64,000 nucleotides of DNA, from NCBI GenBank assembly GCA_013399695.1, contig VXAU01000929.1, forward strand, positions 1,034,122-1,098,121. Reading direction: 5' to 3'. Source of the DNA: Formicarius rufipectus. Lineage: Eukaryota > Chordata > Aves > Passeriformes > Formicariidae. Below the pieces are notes generated by a model, which ran no database searches, was not told where the DNA came from, and saw only the letters and a program-made list of their open reading frames with translations. A program made the position numbers and the translations under genes. Shown here in pieces: positions 37,301-48,747 of this stretch; within the stretch, counting starts at the first letter, position 1, and the number at the start of each line of letters is the position of its first letter.

Positions 37301-40300
37301 AAACTGCATGTGAACCCAATTTTGGAAGTTTAAGATCCATGCAGGTGTGGCCTGGGGAGGTGGGGTGGGTGGTGAGTTAGGGCTGCACGGGACTGGACTG
37401 TGGCATGGCACTGCAATACAGCCCCTGGCACTGGCAGAGCCACCCAAGGGGTGCACCAGCCACACCCACCTGCTGGGGCTCTGCTGCTTTGTCCTCACCT
37501 TCAGTGTCAGCAGGGAAGCCACACCTCACTACTGCAGCCTCGGTGGGGGTTGGAAAGGAGGAGCAGGAGTGTGAGCAGGGGTCTGAATTTCCACTGCAGT
37601 GCCACTTTTAATGCAGTTGATCCACTGGATGCTGAAGTGACTGTCCTACGGAGGCTGCATTTCCCCTCACCTGCAGGAAATCTGTCAACCTGCACCTACC
37701 AGTTATGTTGACATAGAGCTGGTGTTGCTAAAAAGTCCACTGAAAGGGTAAAACCTCACCTTTCTAACCAACCAAGACAAGAAAAACATCTTACGATGAA
37801 TTTGTTGTGTTAGAGATGTTTTTGTCAGCACTGGTTGGTGAAAATTCCCAGGAATTTTTTGGTTGCTCTTGGCTTTTCTCTGCTGAAGGCAATCCCTGCT
37901 GTGTAGCTGGGCACATGTGCAACTTTATCCTTTAACTCCCTGGCCTTTCTAAACTGGTACATAAAGTGGTTTCAGATTTGGAGAGCTGTTGTGGGTCAGA
38001 GCTTCGGCTGAATTTTTAGGGAGCACTCCCAAGAGGTCTCCCAGCGGGATCAGAGTTCTGGCAACTCCAGGAACACAAGCCTTGGTGAGCAGCAGGATCT
38101 GAGCATGAGCCTGAGCCTGGGAAGGTGCTGAGACACTCAGAAGGTGGTGTTTATTTCCCAGCACTGCGGGGTCTGGAATTGTGGAGCTCATTTTGGTGCA
38201 CCTTCTGATTTACTCATCCTCGTGGTTATTAAACCACTGTGTTGTATTGACTTTTGTGTAGAGTGAAACATCCAAAGGAGACAATTCCCCTCCTCCAAAG
38301 AGCTTTTGTCAGCTTTTAGACCCAGCCAGAGCTGCAGTTTGTGTGCAGTGGTGCTTTCAGAGGGGGGTTCTGTGTGCAGGGGGTGCCCAGAGAGGCTCTG
38401 CTGTGCTGCTGGGGGCACACAGGGTATGGAAACCAGGGAAGGGCACAGTCAGTGCAGAACAGATGCTTTGGGAAGTTGGGGTTGATTGTTTCATTCATGT
38501 GAGCACCCAGCCTCGTGCTGGGAGTGTTCCCAGCTTCGACCAGGTGGTTTCAAAGTACTTACCTGGAAAAGCTCAGTTCATCTATGATGAGTTTTTTTCT
38601 GTGAGTAATTTGGAAGCCTGGGTCGAATTTTATTTGCTTGAACACAAAGCTTTTTGTTTTTGGCAATGCAAATTCTGACTCCCAGAGAGAAGAGGAAACT
38701 TATAACTTCCTGAGTTGTTTCCTTTCCAGTGTGTTGACAGAGAAGGTACTTGAAAAATACAAATTAATGTACTGGGAATAAGAAAGTAACTTGTTTGTAT
38801 CCTGTGTTACAGACCTGGTTACTGGAAGCCTTCCACGTGGTCAAACAGTACTTTCAGGCAACCTTACCTTCTATTAAATGAAGTTTAATTTTGAGGTAAG
38901 GTCCTGTTTCATTTTCTTTGTTATTCATACAATGACATAAAACCCACTACACTAATTAAAGAACTTGTATCTTCTGCTTGTGTGCATTAATGTAGAATTT
39001 TCTTTAGAGAATGTTGGAATATATACAACTGTGGCTGTTTCTGAGGACAGAAACAAGCTGAAAAATAAATGTGATTCATAAAAATTGCAATTAACAGGTT
39101 GAGGATTAACATGACCTTTATAAACATGGACTGTTTCTAAACAGTTTCCAGGGAGACTGGAGAATATGATCATGTAATAAATGAGTTCTCTAAGCCTTGG
39201 GAAAAAGGGCTGTGCCTTTCACTGGTATGAGAACAATTAACTGAGAAGATGACTTAACTCTTTCATCTTAGCACTTGTGAGAGGTGGCAGAAGGAGCAAG
39301 GGAAAATCATAACCAGGGTAACTTCTCAGATCCATTACCATTTCCATCCTGTGGTGCTCTCAGGAGGGAGTGTCACAAGGCAGGGAAACTGGCTTTGGGC
39401 AGAACGTTGATAAATCTCACTCTGTATTCTTAATCTGTTGGAGTTACTTTGACCTTGGCCACAATTCCTGTTCTAAATGTGTCCCTGGCTTTGACTGCTC
39501 ATCTGGAAATGCTGCTTGAAATACTGAAAGGTCGCTAATGGAATTTTGTCCTGCTATTCCCCATGTTTGAAAAATGTCTTTAGTGAACTTTCAAAGCAGC
39601 CTATAATTAAAGCAGCATGTCAGTTTGTATCAGCTGTGTGTGAGGCCAAGGTTAAAGGAAGGAGCTGGAAGTACACACTGAGGCAGGCTGTGCTGAGAGC
39701 ACCCAGGGCACCTCTGAATTCACCCTCAGCTGTTTGAAGTCTGCCAGGCTGGCTTAGAGCTTTTGGGGCAGATGTGCCCTTTCTGAGCACATCTGATGGA
39801 GGAGGAGGTTTGGCCTCCAGTGTCACAATCTCATTGACTCCTGAGGCTGGCACACACTGTTGCACCCTGACACGAGTTCAGCAGTGTTTCAGGATTTCTT
39901 TGTTTCTGTCTCTGGTGGGAGTAGCAGCTGTTGGGGGTTCAGGCCTGTTCTCTGCAGAGATTTTGGGTTTTCTCGAGCTTAAACCTGTTCATAAATTTTT
40001 GTAAGGATTACACAAACTTCTGATTTCCATCCTTCCATATCCAGCAGTTGTCAGCTTTTCCCTGGGGGGTATGGAGTACTCTTAAAGCAGCAGGGATGCT
40101 GTGGTGCTTGCTTGAAGCATTCACTCTAATGGCCCTGAGCTTTCTCTGTGCTGTCCTGGGTGTAGTGGCTGGGACAGAAACGTTCATTTGATGGGTGCAG
40201 ATGTTCTTGCTCAGCCTTTCTGTTTTCATTAGTGTTGGGGATTCTGTAGTAACTGAGCCCTCTGCAACCTCTTGCTATGGGTCTTGTTCCCTTCCTCAGC

Positions 40301-42782
40301 TACTCTTTTTTCCTCTTTACCCTTTTGTATGTTTTCCTCCAAGTTCTTTTGACGAACCGTTCCCTGTTTCTTTCTTCAGTCGAAAAATAACTGTTCTTAT
40401 TTAATAAAAAATAATTAAAAAAAATAAATTCCAAAAGCACAGAGCGTGATGTTTCTACCAGGAACCTGATGTCCAAAAGGTTGTTAGCAGCCAGCACTCA
40501 GCCTTGGAGATGGAATGAAGTGTTGGACCCTGTTGGTCCTTCCCTTCCTCCTCTGCTCGGCTGCTGGGGTCAGTAAATGCAAGGGGCATGCACTGAGCTC
40601 CTCCCTGATGCAGTGCCATCAGCCAAAGCAGGTATTTCAGATAGTTTAGACCAGGATTGGGAACTGTGTTAATGGCAAATCTCAGGTAGCTGCTTAAAAG
40701 CACTGGGAGGAGATTGGATGATCTCCTGTTTTCTCTTTGGCATGTTTTGTGGATGCATCACTTGAGTTGTAGGCTGGGTGTGAACTGGTGAATCTACTTC
40801 TGCTGTGCTGTGGTGGCACTTGTGTGTGACCCCCTTTCTGAGGGGGGTATGTGTTGGATCAGGAGTGCTGTCTTTGCTGACATGCAAAGTATTTGATTAG
40901 TATTTTTCTGTGAACCCTCTTATTCCACAACATGAAATTTGATAAATAATGATGACTTTGTGTTAATCTCATGTTGATACCAAATTGTGTTTGCTTGTGA
41001 CTAAAAATTGTCTGGGTAATACTACATTAGATGGAATAGGGATCATAATGTTGCAAAGCTAGAAACATAACTGAAATAATGATAATTTAGATTCCAAGAG
41101 TGCTTGGCTTTGTTTTTAATTGTCCAGTAGGTATCATTAAGAAAGAAGTGTGCTAAAGGAGTGAACTACATGATGCTGATGGGGAAAAATCTCAAACCTG
41201 TTGAGCTGAGCCGGTGTTGGTCATTCCTCTGTTTCTTTTGTGGAGTTATGTTTTTAAAACCTGGTTTTGTCTGGTTGCTGTGTGGCAATAAGAGAGTAGC
41301 AGTTCAGGTTTTGTAGAACACATTGACAGGTTGTCCAAGTGACCTGACAGAGGGCTCTGTGTCTTGGCTTCTGGCATCTTGCACTTTGTCCCAAGAACCC
41401 AGCCCTGCTGCCTGTGGAGTAGTTCCAATGGGTATAACTCTGTAAAGCAAATGTTGAAGAAATGCCCTCAGGGAATGGTTGTGGTGGACTTGATTCACCA
41501 TTTGATCCTGGACACCCTTCCTGCTCATGGAGCTTCCAACAAGCAGTGTTGACAGATGCAGAGGGGAATCACATGTAGTATCACATGGTTCACCTGGTGC
41601 CTTTCCAAGTTTGCTTTGCCAGTGTCTCTCTGGCCAGGCACTTTCACTTCCAAAAAAATGTACATTTTTTGCTAAAAAGTCCATGTTTGAGGCCTCTCCA
41701 ATAACATTTTGTGTAGAAAGAGCGTTGGGTTGGGCTGAGTCAGTAGGATCTGTTCTTGTCCAGTTATTTGTGCAGGATAAAATTCATGTTCCATTTCAAC
41801 ACTGCTCTGCAGAAGTGACACCAAAAATGTATCTCCAAGTCTGAAAAGTATCTGTGGGAAGCACTTGGTGGGTTTTTTCCAGGCCCATAACCACATGTTC
41901 TGTGGTTCATATTAGGAATCCAACAGGGATTGCAACAAAGTCTATTAAAAATCCTTGTGCCAGCCTGGTTGGAAAGTTGATGGTCTTGCAGTTTTAACCT
42001 TTGGGGGGGGTTTTTTTGTGTCTTACCCTACTGTGGGCTTAGTGTCAGCTGGGGAATTTTACTCATGTTTCCTTTGTTCTGTGCTTCATTCTGGTTCCAA
42101 GAGGGATGTCCATGATGGCAGCAGAGTTCTGGTACACAGCATGTTTGAATCTAAGAAGTCTCTTAGTTGTTGAATAAAACCCACACTATTGCTTGATGTT
42201 CTTCACAGTAAGAGGTGCCCGAGCATTACAGCAAAAAATCTCTCTCTAAAATGTTACCTGTACATGTTAGAGAATCAAACACCTGAAGTGTCAGAAACAT
42301 CCCTCATCCTTTTAGAGTTTATTCTGTCATATGGCTTCTTTATATGCTTTCTAATACTGTCTGACTCCTAACTAGGGTGTTCTTTAACCCTGTATTAGCA
42401 TGTAGTAGCTTTTTCAGTGACCATATCATATTGACCTCCAAACAAACCCTAAGATTTTGTCTTTACTGCACATACTTATCTGTTACTCAGCTTTTATTGA
42501 CTCTTCACAGAGGACTGTCTACAGAGTATGTTCTTTTTGACCAATATTTTAGTATTGGAACTGTAATATGCATCTGACCTGTACAGAAAGCAGGGCTGGG
42601 GGGAGACAAGAACCGTCAGTGTCTGATGCTGGTTTGTTTATACAGATATGGTCTGTTATGGGAGGCAGGTTTGGGTTGCATGCTGAGCATTTGGATTGAG
42701 GGGGTTTGTTCTGATATGACAAGCTCCAGACATATATTTTCGTGGGAAAGACAGATTGTATCTGGGATTCCTTTAGCTGCCT
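34321..42782. other. Non-coding stretch, hairpin and A-rich tract
   Basis: No coding exon was recognised. The notable structures are the long inverted repeat at 35493-35576 and an A/C-rich tract at about 35804-35903, the complement of the G/T tracts seen elsewhere. Confidence 0.45.
35493..35576. other. 29-bp inverted repeat (hairpin)
   Basis: Arms 35493-35521 and 35548-35576 are reverse complements except for one position, which becomes a G.U wobble if the + strand is transcribed. The loop is 26 nt. The arms start TTAGTACCAGCCTGAAATGG. No known MITE ends or target duplications were seen. Confidence 0.9.
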
Positions 42783-42824
42783 TTTTTATTATTATTTTCT
42801 ATTATTATTTTTTTGTTTGTTTAA
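42783..42824 (-). other. T-rich tract, possible decayed poly(A) of the 43193-44675 copy
   Basis: The + strand reads TTTTTTATTATTATTTTC and on to TTTGTTTGTTT. On the minus strand this is A-rich and sits about 370 bases beyond the stop of the disrupted coding copy. It would fit a poly(A) tail of a retrocopy, but it may be a plain simple repeat. Confidence 0.35.
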
Positions 42825-43192
42825 ATCACTGTCTTGGGACAAAAGACATGGTGGAAATTCATACTTTCTGTGACAGTGATTTTACTATCACTTGTATTCC
42901 TGACAAGCTCAGTAGATCCTGAAGATTTAAATAAAAATGGTAGGTCAAGCAGCTGGATTTGTCTTGAACCATTCCATTTTAAAGTGCACTTCACTGTTCT
43001 CTCTATGTCTGATTCAACATAGGATGGAGTTCAGTGCCTTCTGTGTACTTGAAGAGAGAACAATGGGGTTACCTTGCCTGCAGAGGAGCTGTAACTCTCT
43101 GACTGGGACCCACTTTGCCATGCTGTGCTTAATATAAATGACAGTCAGTCTCTAAGCTGTCAACCTGTATTTTCACTAAATGACTGAGCTCT

Positions 43193-44675
43193 TTACCAAG
43201 CCTCCAGTTTTTCAAATGGACCTGCAAGAAATAAGTTTTCCAAGTCAGAAATCCTATCGTCTTCATCCTCAATATGTGAAGATTTCAGATGAGGAGATGA
43301 TGCTCGTTGTGGGATGATGGTTTGGGTACCAGTGTGGCCACCAGTTGTGTGAATTGCTCCTTCCACTTCTTCTGGGCTTACTGAAACAGGTGAATGCTGA
43401 CTTGCTACACTGCTGTTGCATTCATTCAAATAACATTTTAGAAGTGTGCACTTCTTTCTGTCTCACTTTCTGTTTTAGTTTTAAATAATTGTAGTAACTA
43501 ATTGCTGGGACAAGTGGATCACACCTACTGAAAGCAATTTCAGTGCCTATTAAGCCCAATGATTCAATGAGAGCAGAGAACTATTCCACATCAACCCCAT
43601 CACAGGACTGAACAAAAAAATTTTCCTTGAGCCTCACTAATCTTCTGTGTAGCAAAGCTATTTCTGAAGCCTTGTCTGCCCTGTGTAATTGTGCATGATG
43701 ATGCTGATCAGAATGATCAGGATGGATTTACTTCAGTGATTTCTGTAGCTCAGTGGATTTTGTGTTTTTAGACAGTTCAGCTTCTGTAACAAATAAAGGA
43801 GATGGTTTATAAAACCTGTAAGAAACTCAAGCAGCCCATTAGTTGCCTTCATGTGCCCTAAAGTGGATAATCAAGTAGAGTTGTATGAAATAACTGCTGA
43901 GTGCTGTTCTCCATAAAGAAAATCATCAGAAAGTTCCTGGGCAGCATCAGGTGATGTTTGGGAGGGTGGAAGGAAAGCTGGAGAAGGATCCTGGTATGAT
44001 TTACCATGACAGCTCATCTGGAACTCAGCAATACTGTTTCTCTGCCAACAGATGGCACTTAAAAGAAAGTAAAATAGGAAATTTAGGGTAATATTTAAAC
44101 CACAGTCGGTGAACCCAAGATGTCATCTTCTGTCTGTGTCATGAAGTGACCCAAGTAACAACTCTGAGTGGTTTATTGCCTCCTACTTGGTGGTGGTTCC
44201 AAGAGTGGCAGGTACAGCTCAGAGCTTTCAGTGGTGGCTTCAGTCAATTCAAGGCAAAAAAAAGGAGTGTGCTCAAAGGTTGGAAGCCTAGATATAAAAG
44301 CTTTTAAACTGTTCATCCAGACTTTATGGTGGGAATATAGAGAATTGTGCGAGCCTGGATTTAACAGCCCACTTTGTAGTTCAGCCTGGTTACTGTTATT
44401 AGTGTGATTTGGAATCTGTGGGTTAAATGCTTCAAATAGTCACATTGGCTGCTTTGGAAGAGGAGTTTTCTACCAGCTGAACTCTTCCACAGGATAAAAG
44501 TGTTTTTAATCTTCATTTATACTTCTTATCCTATAATTTTCCTAGGTGTCCTTGAATTACCACGGATCAGAAGACACATTTGAAGCTGTATAGGTGTGTA
44601 TTCCACTGTAAGCAACTTGCAGTGCTTGTCATGAGCCTGGACAAACCTCATTAGAATTCTCTTTGGTTTAAAACA
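43193..44675 (-). pseudogene. Disrupted copy of an unidentified protein gene
   Basis: I do not recognise the parent gene. On the minus strand, protein-like blocks follow one another in changing frames with stops between them. From 5' to 3' they include KPKRILMRFVQAHDKHCKLL (near 44610-44670), LFEAFNPQIPNH, HHKVWMNSLKAFISRLP (near 44270-44330), LYLPLLEPPPSRRQ, TEDDILGSPTVV, QTSPDAAQELSDDFLYGEQ (near 43900-43965), KASEIALLHRRLVRLKENFF, ALIESLGLIGTEIAFSRCD and finally HIEDEDDRISDLENLFLAG before a stop at 43193. Balanced, charged, non-repetitive composition over about 1.5 kb without obvious introns suggests a processed copy. An A-rich minus-strand tract at 42783-42824 could be its tail. It could also be one large exon of a dead gene. 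Confidence 0.45.
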
Positions 44676-44931
44676 ATAAAGCACCTTCCCGAAACCCAAC
44701 AACAAACCCCTAAAAGACCGAAACAAAGCCACAGCCAACAAAACAAAGCCGCAGCAAACAAAAGTATCTTCTAGATCTCAGATACTGTTTTAATTAGAGT
44801 CAAAGACCCTGTGAACATCTTTACTACTGTCCTCCCAAGGGCTATGCTAAGAGGGCTCTGTGTGCGATGGAAACCCCTCCTTTGGAGAGGAACTTAGGCA
44901 AAGGTTGTTGATTCGCTTCTGATCTCTACAG

Positions 44932-45034
44932 AGACCCGTGTTCTCGGATTTTGGCTTCCTTTTTGCTGAGTTCTTGCGAAGTCAGAGCAGAAGCCCGAGG
45001 AGCCCCTTCAAAGGCAGCGGTCACTGCTGCCACG
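44932..45034 (+). other. Candidate non-coding exon upstream of TLN2
   Basis: A good acceptor (GATCTCTACAG) ends at 44931 and a good donor (CACG|GTGAGG) follows 45034, enclosing 103 bp of CpG-containing sequence. It lies on the TLN2 strand about 10.5 kb before the first coding exon. This is inference from splice signals alone. Confidence 0.2.
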
Positions 45035-45094
45035 GTGAGGCTCCCACCCCTGGGGCTCCTGATTTCTGTGGTCAAACGAGTTCCTGCCAAGCCC

Positions 45095-45195
45095 TTTGCT
45101 TATCTTATCTGAAAGCTGCTTTGGCTCCGCTCGGAACAATGACATTCCTCCCGCTGTCCCTTGTAATTCGTACTTCCTTTGAGGACACATTCCAG
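45095..45195. promoter_or_regulatory. Candidate regulatory block (GATA, TEAD, ETS motifs)
   Basis: Within about 100 bp lie a doubled GATA site (TATCTTATCT, 45101-45110), two TEAD/MCAT motifs (CATTCC at 45143-45148 and 45188-45193) and an ETS-like ACTTCC. This mix fits a muscle or heart enhancer, which would suit TLN2, but short motifs occur often by chance. Confidence 0.2.
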
Positions 45196-45234
45196 CGAGT
45201 TCCTTTGCAAATGTTCCTTTGGACTTAAAAAGCA

Positions 45235-45865
45235 AGCTGTAGTTGAATTGCTAATAAGCTGACTGTCCTGTAAACAGCTTTTAATTAGCCCCAAATATTT
45301 TGGTCTCTTACATAATTCTGTTTGAGGGAACTTCCTTGCCGAGTTCTTAGCAAGAGAGATGCTGTTCCTGTACAATTACAAGCGTGAGCTGAGCGTGGTA
45401 TCTGTTAGTGCTTCCTAATGATTACACTCTGCTTTCATGTAGTCTTTCAAAGCTTGCCCTAGTTCATCTTCATTTTGCTGTGGGTTTTTTTTCCCTAGTA
45501 GTTAATTTGTAAGGTTCAGTACTGCGTGCCACGGATAAATGCTGGGAATTTTTCCTGAGGTTCTTGAAGGTTTTTAACATAAACTTGCTTATCAGCACGT
45601 GTGGTGTGTGTATCCAGCCAGTGTGGATGAGTAGGGCTTTTCCTGGTACAGGGGGCATGGGAAAGTTCTTGCATTTTAAAGGGTTGTGCACATCTGCAAA
45701 CAGAATAAACAAGATTTTGTGTTGTTGTCAAGTTCCTTGTATTCGAACTGGTGAAAGGAAGGGTTGTACTTTCTTGCTTGCTTGTTTAAGCTTCAAGAGC
45801 CCTGATCAGCCACCCCAGACACCGTGTAGTGTCTGAGGTTGTCAGGCTATTTCTGCACCCTCCAG
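45235..45865. other. Non-coding stretch, nothing recognised
   Basis: AT-leaning sequence between the candidate regulatory block and the second RTE copy. No exon or repeat was recognised. Confidence 0.45.
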
Positions 45866-46600
45866 GTTGATCATCATCATGGCTGGGCTTCATGAAGGAA
45901 GGTTTGGGAAGGGCTCTCCCCACACTCTGGTGGCTGATAAGGCTGATATGGGACAGGCATGTCTGGCTGCAAAAGGCACAGCAGAAAGTCTCCGTAGGTG
46001 GTCCTGCATGCAGGGTTGGGTCTGCAGCTCCCAGTGCCCCTCATCACCTGCAGTTCCATGTCCTGACCCTCCTGCATGCAGGGTTGGGTCTGCAGCTCCC
46101 AGTGCTCCTCATCCCCTGCTGTTCCATCCCTCACCTGTCACTTCAGGGCTTTACAAACGTGGGTGAACCCCTCAAGCCTGCACAGTGAATTTTTTAGGTG
46201 AGGCACAGCGTGCCCAGAACTGGCCCCACCCTTTACTCCTGAGGTTCATCTGCCAGGGTCCAACAAGCTTGGACGGTGACAGCGAGGTCCTCAGGATGTA
46301 GGTTTGGTTGGAGTATCCTTCTCTTAGATGGATGGCCTCACAGGGCTAAGCGAGCTCCATCTGCCGGCGTTTGGAGTTAGAGTTGTCCTCCTAGGATGGC
46401 TGCTGGAGGCTGGTGAGCCCATCCTGCCTGTGGACACACTTTGTCTGACCCTTCAGTTGAGACCTGACCAGCATGGGAGACCCTACCAGAGGCACAAACC
46501 ACCTCTAGCACAGCTCACAGCCTTATAAGGGCACACAAGCTTCTCCCCCAAGTGTCCATGGAGACCAAGGGGACAAGGGGGTGTCTGTGGACACCACTGT
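45866..46600 (-). mobile_element. RTE-type LINE, internally deleted (copy B)
   Basis: Positions 45866-45995 match 23161-23310 (the C-terminal and 3' end of copy A) in the same orientation. Positions 46006-46318 are the reverse complement of the 24124-24400 leader. On the minus strand the order is therefore leader, then directly the 3' end, with endonuclease and RT missing. The leader carries a 68-bp tandem duplication (46003-46070 and 46071-46138, each starting CCTGCATGCA). Positions 46319-46600 look like more 5' leader; that outer edge is uncertain. It is non-coding and non-autonomous. Confidence 0.7.
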
Positions 46601-46760
46601 ACTTATTGCCAATTTAGAACATCAGCCTTTACTTTCCTGGTGTTCATCTTGCCCTCACCTTGAAGCTGGCTGGAGTGACTCTGAGGGATTCTTTTGTCTC
46701 CTGACACCAGCAGAGTGCAGAGTGCTCCCTCCCAGACTTTGTGACAGTCACCACTCCAGT

Positions 46761-47088
46761 CCCTGGATCCCAGGGGTGACATTGGGCAGGGTGCTGATGG
46801 TCCCTGGATCCCAGGGGTGACATTGGGCAGGGTGCTGGCGGTCCCTGGATCCCAGGGGTGACATTGGGCAGGGTGCTGGTGGTCTCTGGATCCCAGATGT
46901 GACATTGGGCAGGGTGCTGGCGGTCCCTGGATCCCAGGTGTGACACTGGGCAGGGTGCTGGTGGTCCCTGGATCCCAGATGTGACATTGGGCAGGGTGCT
47001 GGCGGTCCCTGGATCCCAGGGGTGACATTGGGCAGGGTGCTGGCGGTCCCTGGATCCCAGATGTGACATTGGGCAGGGTGCTGGCTGT
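46761..47088. repeat. 41-bp minisatellite, eight units
   Basis: Eight complete units of 41 bp start CCCTGGATCCCAGG and end GGGTGCTGGCGGT. Units differ mainly at one spot (CAGGGGTGAC, CAGATGTGAC or CAGGTGTGAC). Because 41 is not a multiple of three, the array lacks stops in all minus frames, which explains the long proline-rich open frames across it. Confidence 0.95.
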
Positions 47089-48047
47089 CCCTGCTCTGTG
47101 CTCAGTGGAATGAATGGCACAGGCCAGTGGTGACACTTCACAGTGTCATGTCCATGGAGGAGTTGATGCTGAAGTGGATGCTGGGACGTGTGGGTGTGTT
47201 TCAGGCACACAGCCCACAGGTGATTGTTTGGCTCCTCTACAATGTTTTGGTGGACAATCAGCCTGGTCTTCAGCAACCCTATTAATAGCAGCCCTTAAGC
47301 ACCTTTAAGAGCACTGTGGTATAGATGAGTTACAAATGAACGGCAGTGGAGCACCAAAGAGAGGGCTTCCTTGGAAAGGAGTAGTGTCCCCTCTTCTGTG
47401 AGAAGATGCCAACTTAAGTTTGTGTTAAGATGTGTGTTGTTACCTCTGTGCAATCAGCTCCTGCTTGCCTGCCTTGTGGCTCCATTCTCCTTGATTCTGA
47501 AGGATGACACTTCGATTTGTGTTCCTGATTTTGGAAGTACACACAGCTATCAGTCCAGCCAGGCCTGACCTCTGAGTGCCTTTTGCTTCAGGAGGTCTCA
47601 CCAGGCTCCAGCCCACTGAATAGGGATTTCCTCTGTTGCCACAGAATGAGGTGTTCAACCTTCAAGAGTGGCAGGAAAGGTGGTGTGTCCTGCTCTGCTG
47701 GTGCCCAGTGCCAGCAGTCCCTGGTGGGAGCACTGAAAGGAGCAGAGCACTGAATTTTGCTACAAAGCCAGTCTAGTATTAAAATTTGTGGCTTTTCCTA
47801 AACCAGCATGTACACATTTTGGACTGTGCCAGTCTCATGGCCTGGATTTGTGTTTGCTCCTCAAGCCTGAATGAACCAGTTAAGAAATATCTCCAGGGAG
47901 ACAGAGCTCTCCTGAATCACAGCAGAGCTTTGCCTCAACCACAGCACTGGGGTGACGACTCCAGTGGGTGTGGGGGGTGTGACAGTGGCAGTGGGAGCTG
48001 AGCCTGTGGTGGTTTTCACCCAGTGTCCACCCAAACCTCCAGGCCCC
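47089..48047. other. Non-coding stretch, nothing recognised
   Basis: Between the minisatellite and the 452-base gap no gene or familiar repeat was recognised. Confidence 0.45.
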
Positions 48048-48499
48048 NNNNNNNNNNNNNNNNNNNNNNNNNNNNNNNNNNNNNNNNNNNNNNNNNNNNN
48101 NNNNNNNNNNNNNNNNNNNNNNNNNNNNNNNNNNNNNNNNNNNNNNNNNNNNNNNNNNNNNNNNNNNNNNNNNNNNNNNNNNNNNNNNNNNNNNNNNNNN
48201 NNNNNNNNNNNNNNNNNNNNNNNNNNNNNNNNNNNNNNNNNNNNNNNNNNNNNNNNNNNNNNNNNNNNNNNNNNNNNNNNNNNNNNNNNNNNNNNNNNNN
48301 NNNNNNNNNNNNNNNNNNNNNNNNNNNNNNNNNNNNNNNNNNNNNNNNNNNNNNNNNNNNNNNNNNNNNNNNNNNNNNNNNNNNNNNNNNNNNNNNNNNN
48401 NNNNNNNNNNNNNNNNNNNNNNNNNNNNNNNNNNNNNNNNNNNNNNNNNNNNNNNNNNNNNNNNNNNNNNNNNNNNNNNNNNNNNNNNNNNNNNNNNNN
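48048..48499. other. Assembly gap (452 N)
   Basis: The gap abuts an ERV-like repeat fragment at 48500 and probably hides the rest of that element. Confidence 0.95.
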
Positions 48500-48747
48500 G
48501 CTCCAGCGTGGGGTCCCTCCTTCACCTCCTCCTGCTCCCACCTTGGTCTCTGTCCCTCTCTGTGTTGTTATCTCATGGCTGGAATTTTCAACTGCGCAAA
48601 CACTCCAATTCTTGAATATGTATCACAGAGGCGCGACTCATTTTTAATTGGCTCCACAGGACAGGAGAAGCTTCTGGCAGTTTCTAACAGAAACCATCCT
48701 GGAAGCCCCCTCCTTCTACTGAAATTCAGCTACAGAAACCCATGACA
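48500..48747 (-). mobile_element. ERV/LTR-like repeat fragment, minus copy
   Basis: On the minus strand it begins TGTCATGGGTTTCTGTAGCTG at 48747 and runs to GGACCCCACGCTGGAGC at the gap edge. It matches 51599-51874 in inverted orientation, with about 110 bp absent relative to that copy. The TGTCA start is LTR-like. No target duplication can be tested because the far end lies in the gap. Confidence 0.7.

Noticed and set aside
46603..47276. Long proline-rich minus-strand open frames (up to 210 codons)
   Set aside because: They are created by the 41-bp minisatellite, which lacks stops in three frames; there is no start context or family resemblance.
47861..48745. Long open frames on both strands across 48048-48499
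   Set aside because: Most of their length is Ns; the ends are repeat or unique non-coding sequence.
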